Shown here: one piece after another, positions 62,082 through 64,000 of the stretch
Numbering within the stretch: position 1 is the first letter of the stretch
Layout of the letters: every line of letters starts with the position of its first letter
DNA from: Caldilineaceae bacterium
Lineage (GTDB): Bacteria; Chloroflexota; Anaerolineae; Caldilineales; Caldilineaceae
Length of the DNA: 64,000 nucleotides
Assembly: GCA_019637645.1 (NCBI GenBank)
Contig: JAHBVH010000020.1
Coordinates: forward strand, 44,664 to 108,663
Direction: 5' to 3'
Notes under the pieces: model-generated
Told to the model about the DNA's origin: nothing
Databases searched by the model: none
Seen by the model: the letters and a program-made list of their open reading frames with translations, nothing else
Position numbers and translations under genes: made by a program

Positions 62082-63197
62082 CTATTCTGTGTCACTGGTC
62101 ATGCGTTCGCCGCGCAACAGGAACGCCCGAATATCATACCGTCCGGGGCGTTCGGGCGTCAAATGGCCGGATTCTACCATGAGATCGAGCGGGTTGACAC
62201 GCGTGCGCACGGGCATGACAACTTTTTCGTGCATCCGTGCGGATTCATAGACAGCGTGGATCATTTGGAGCGCTTTGTAGCCGTTCTGGGCATTGCCGCG
62301 GTGGACCACCTTGTCTTCGATCCAGTCGGCGAGTTCGTCGGCCTGTCCCGCGCTGCCTTCGTCCCATTCAAAGCGTTTGCCCAGATCTTGCAGCTTGAAG
62401 AATTTGCCGTCGGGCTCGTGCAATTCCCATTTGCCGCCCGTCTCTTTATTCATCAGCAACACCTGCTCGGTGGTGATGTCGAGCATCCCTTCGCTGCCAA
62501 AGATTTTGGCACCTTGGTAGTGATTGGGCACCAGGTCGCTTAACAAGAGCGCTCGCGCCCCGCCCTTGAATTGGAAGACCCCCAAGGCACAATCTTCGAT
62601 CCGCGTGCTGCGTTCGTATTGATCGGTCTTGCGCTCAATATTGCCCATCACCCATTCGCATTCGTCATCGCTCAGGAGGTAGCGATACATATCGGTTTGG
62701 TGGGAACTGTAGTTGGGCAGACCGTCGCCACCGAAACTTTGGATCAACTGGACCTGACCAATCGCACCTTGGTTGATGAGATCTTTAGCCAGCGTATAGG
62801 CAGGCAAGAAACGGCGCTGATGGGCAATGGCTAATTTGACGCCGTTGCGCCGACACGCGACCAACATCTGCTCGGCTGCGCCAAGAGTGTCGGCCATGGG
62901 TTTTTCACAGAGGATCGCCTTGGGCTTGTAGGCTGCCGCGGCAACCGTCCACGGTGCATGGCCACCGTGCCAAGTGCAGACGGAGATCACATCCAAATTT
63001 TCTTTCGCTAACATTTCGCGGGCGTCGGTGTAGTGATTGGTGGTAAGGCTAAAGCGACTATCCATATCCGCCATGGCGCTCTCGTTGAGATCGGCCAACG
63101 CGGCAATTTCATAGCGCCCACAGTTCAGATAGCCATTGACATGGTTGCGACTCATCCCGCCGCAGCCAATAATGCCAACGCGGTATTTCGTACTCAT
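62082..63197 (-). CDS. Gfo/Idh/MocA family oxidoreductase
   Basis: 371 aa from ATG 63197 with accaggag upstream. The Rossmann motif is VGIIGCGGMSRNHVNGYL, then SVCTWHGGHAPWT, CEKPMADT (catalytic Lys) and a C-terminal domain with SHQTDMYRYLLSDDE. It is a predicted NAD(P)-dependent sugar or inositol dehydrogenase. It is 151 bp upstream of the PhyH gene on the same strand, and a partial enolase-superfamily gene lies behind it, supporting a sugar-acid pathway. Confidence 0.85.
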   Translation of the reverse strand: MSTKYRVGIIGCGGMSRNHVNGYLNCGRYEIAALADLNESAMADMDSRFSLTTNHYTDAREMLAKENLDVISVCTWHGGHAPWTVAAAAYKPKAILCEKPMADTLGAAEQMLVACRRNGVKLAIAHQRRFLPAYTLAKDLINQGAIGQVQLIQSFGGDGLPNYSSHQTDMYRYLLSDDECEWVMGNIERKTDQYERSTRIEDCALGVFQFKGGARALLLSDLVPNHYQGAKIFGSEGMLDITTEQVLLMNKETGGKWELHEPDGKFFKLQDLGKRFEWDEGSAGQADELADWIEDKVVHRGNAQNGYKALQMIHAVYESARMHEKVVMPVRTRVNPLDLMVESGHLTPERPGRYDIRAFLLRGERMTSDTE

Positions 63198-63385
63198 GGA
63201 AACTCCTGGTTCTTGTTGGAAAGGACTAAGATTGGGGATGCTTGCTTTAGTATACACGCATTGGAGGTTCACCAACAATGTGGCGATTTTTGTAGTAAGC
63301 AGAACGCTATTGCTTTTGGGCGTAGTGTGGCCCTATGGTGTGCATCTGCTGTCATCACCCCTAGCGGTAGCTGCTATGCCTGCGG

Positions 63386-64000
63386 TTATCGTTCAATAAT
63401 CACCGCGTAGAGCCCTTCTATGTAGGGATAGATATCTTCGAGATCGGCGGCGATGTCAACGCCAAGGCCGGGAAGTTGGGGCAGGGTGAGGTGGCCTTTT
63501 TCAATCGTTGGTGGGTTTTCGAGGATGGCCCACTGGAGGGGGCCTTGGATCATACACTGTTCTACCATCCGCGGGTTGGGGAGAGCAGCCACGAGGTGGG
63601 CATGGGCCATACACATGAGCCCATTGTGCCAACTATGGGGCGCAAAATCCACCCCATACCGCTCGGCTGCCGCGGCAATGCGAAGGCATTCGGTGATGCC
63701 CGCCACGCCAGCATCGGGCTGGACAATGCTATAGGCTTTCTTCTCTAGGTAGGGCCGAAATTGTTCCAGCGTGGCATACTGTTCACCGCCAGTAATGGGC
63801 ATGGCAACCGCGGCATTCAACTTGGCGTAGCCTTCAATGTCACTTTGGGGAATGGGCTCTTCAAACCACGTAAAGCCGAGCCAATCCAATTCCTGGGCAA
63901 TGGTTAGCGCGTCATCGACACTGAGCCGCTGGTTGCCGTCAAGCATCAACTCCATCCGCCCATTGACGGCTTGGACCAACTCGCGTACCAACGCCAAGAA
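63386..64000 (-). CDS. Enolase-superfamily mandelate racemase-type dehydratase (partial, N-terminus outside window)
   Basis: 205 residues of the C-terminal barrel. The frame stays open to the window edge, so the start is missing. All three metal ligands are in place: LMLDGNQ (Asp), WFEEPIP (Glu) and GGEQY (Glu), followed by the catalytic His in APHSWHNGL. This is the mandelate-racemase subgroup, many members of which dehydrate acid sugars (gluconate, galactonate, rhamnonate). In contrast to the enolase-superfamily gene at 15721, nothing looks degraded. It is likely part of the same catabolic block as the oxidoreductases. Confidence 0.85.
   Translation of the reverse strand, partial: FLALVRELVQAVNGRMELMLDGNQRLSVDDALTIAQELDWLGFTWFEEPIPQSDIEGYAKLNAAVAMPITGGEQYATLEQFRPYLEKKAYSIVQPDAGVAGITECLRIAAAAERYGVDFAPHSWHNGLMCMAHAHLVAALPNPRMVEQCMIQGPLQWAILENPPTIEKGHLTLPQLPGLGVDIAADLEDIYPYIEGLYAVIIER

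Noticed and set aside
1..64000. tRNA or rRNA genes, riboswitches, integrases or insertion sequences
   Set aside because: Inspection of the intergenic regions showed no cloverleaf, conserved rRNA segment, riboswitch core or transposase/integrase motifs. A covariance-model scan would be needed to exclude small RNAs.

Overview
The window is one continuous bacterial chromosomal stretch of moderately high GC with densely packed genes and no rRNA, tRNA, phage, transposase or CRISPR that I could recognise. The gene content suggests a member of the Chloroflexota (Caldilineae/Anaerolineae-like). The supporting points are an archaeal-type isopentenyl phosphate kinase, very long secreted TPR proteins, several Gfo/Idh/MocA sugar oxidoreductases, and membrane proteins with Thr/Pro-rich linkers and LysM domains. 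This assignment is an inference from gene content, not from a marker gene.

Layout. (1) 1-14553: a polysaccharide locus. A secreted beta-helix protein (cut by the window edge) lies divergent from a 1023-aa fusion of a hyaluronan-synthase-like GT2 glycosyltransferase with an AlgG-like mannuronan C5-epimerase beta-helix carrying the DPHD motif. Directly behind it is a 3241-aa secreted TPR protein whose C-terminal CHAT domain has lost both catalytic residues. (2) 14702-15660: SUI1/YciH and a DUF4126-like membrane protein. (3) 15721-21634: a seven-gene same-strand run: enolase-superfamily protein, creatininase family, split ThDP decarboxylase (sulfopyruvate-decarboxylase-like alpha and beta), metallophosphoesterase, APH(3')-like kinase, and cyclase family. 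It looks like an uncharacterised catabolic or detoxification pathway. (4) 21838-25669: SCO copper chaperone, FixH/YtkA-like lipoprotein, a membrane protein and an NapH/CcoG-like ferredoxin, probably respiratory-enzyme maturation. (5) 25759-33599: isopentenyl phosphate kinase, RseP, a zinc-ribbon/LysM protein, a HEAT-repeat protein, a small conserved-looking protein, a TPR protein and a FecR-like membrane protein. (6) 33704-36721: a SET-domain protein and a DinG-type helicase. (7) 37169-40842: a sugar transferase followed by a second secreted TPR protein. (8) 41010-44022: a double-Rossmann epimerase, NIPSNAP and a mannonate-dehydratase-like enzyme. (9) 44230-49141: hypF-hypC-hypD-hypE [NiFe]-hydrogenase maturation genes, without hypA, hypB or structural genes here. 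(10) 49370-64000: all on the minus strand: Rieske ferredoxin, GH4, multihaem cytochrome, four Gfo/Idh/MocA proteins (one GH109-like), PutA, a PhyH dioxygenase and a partial enolase-superfamily enzyme. This block looks like carbohydrate/sugar-acid and proline catabolism.

A recurring feature is a dispersed intergenic palindrome with core AGACCTGACAGGTTT / AAACCTGTCAGGTCT, present in about ten copies, several with flanks related to GGTAGAAGTTACGCC. It sits at operon ends and in convergent gaps and probably acts as a terminator or a non-autonomous mobile repeat. Several intergenic regions also hold short tandem repeats of 11-15 bp. The most interesting candidate system is the polymer synthase-epimerase fusion with its giant pseudo-CHAT TPR partner. 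The sugar transferase plus secreted TPR pair at 37-41 kb echoes the same arrangement.
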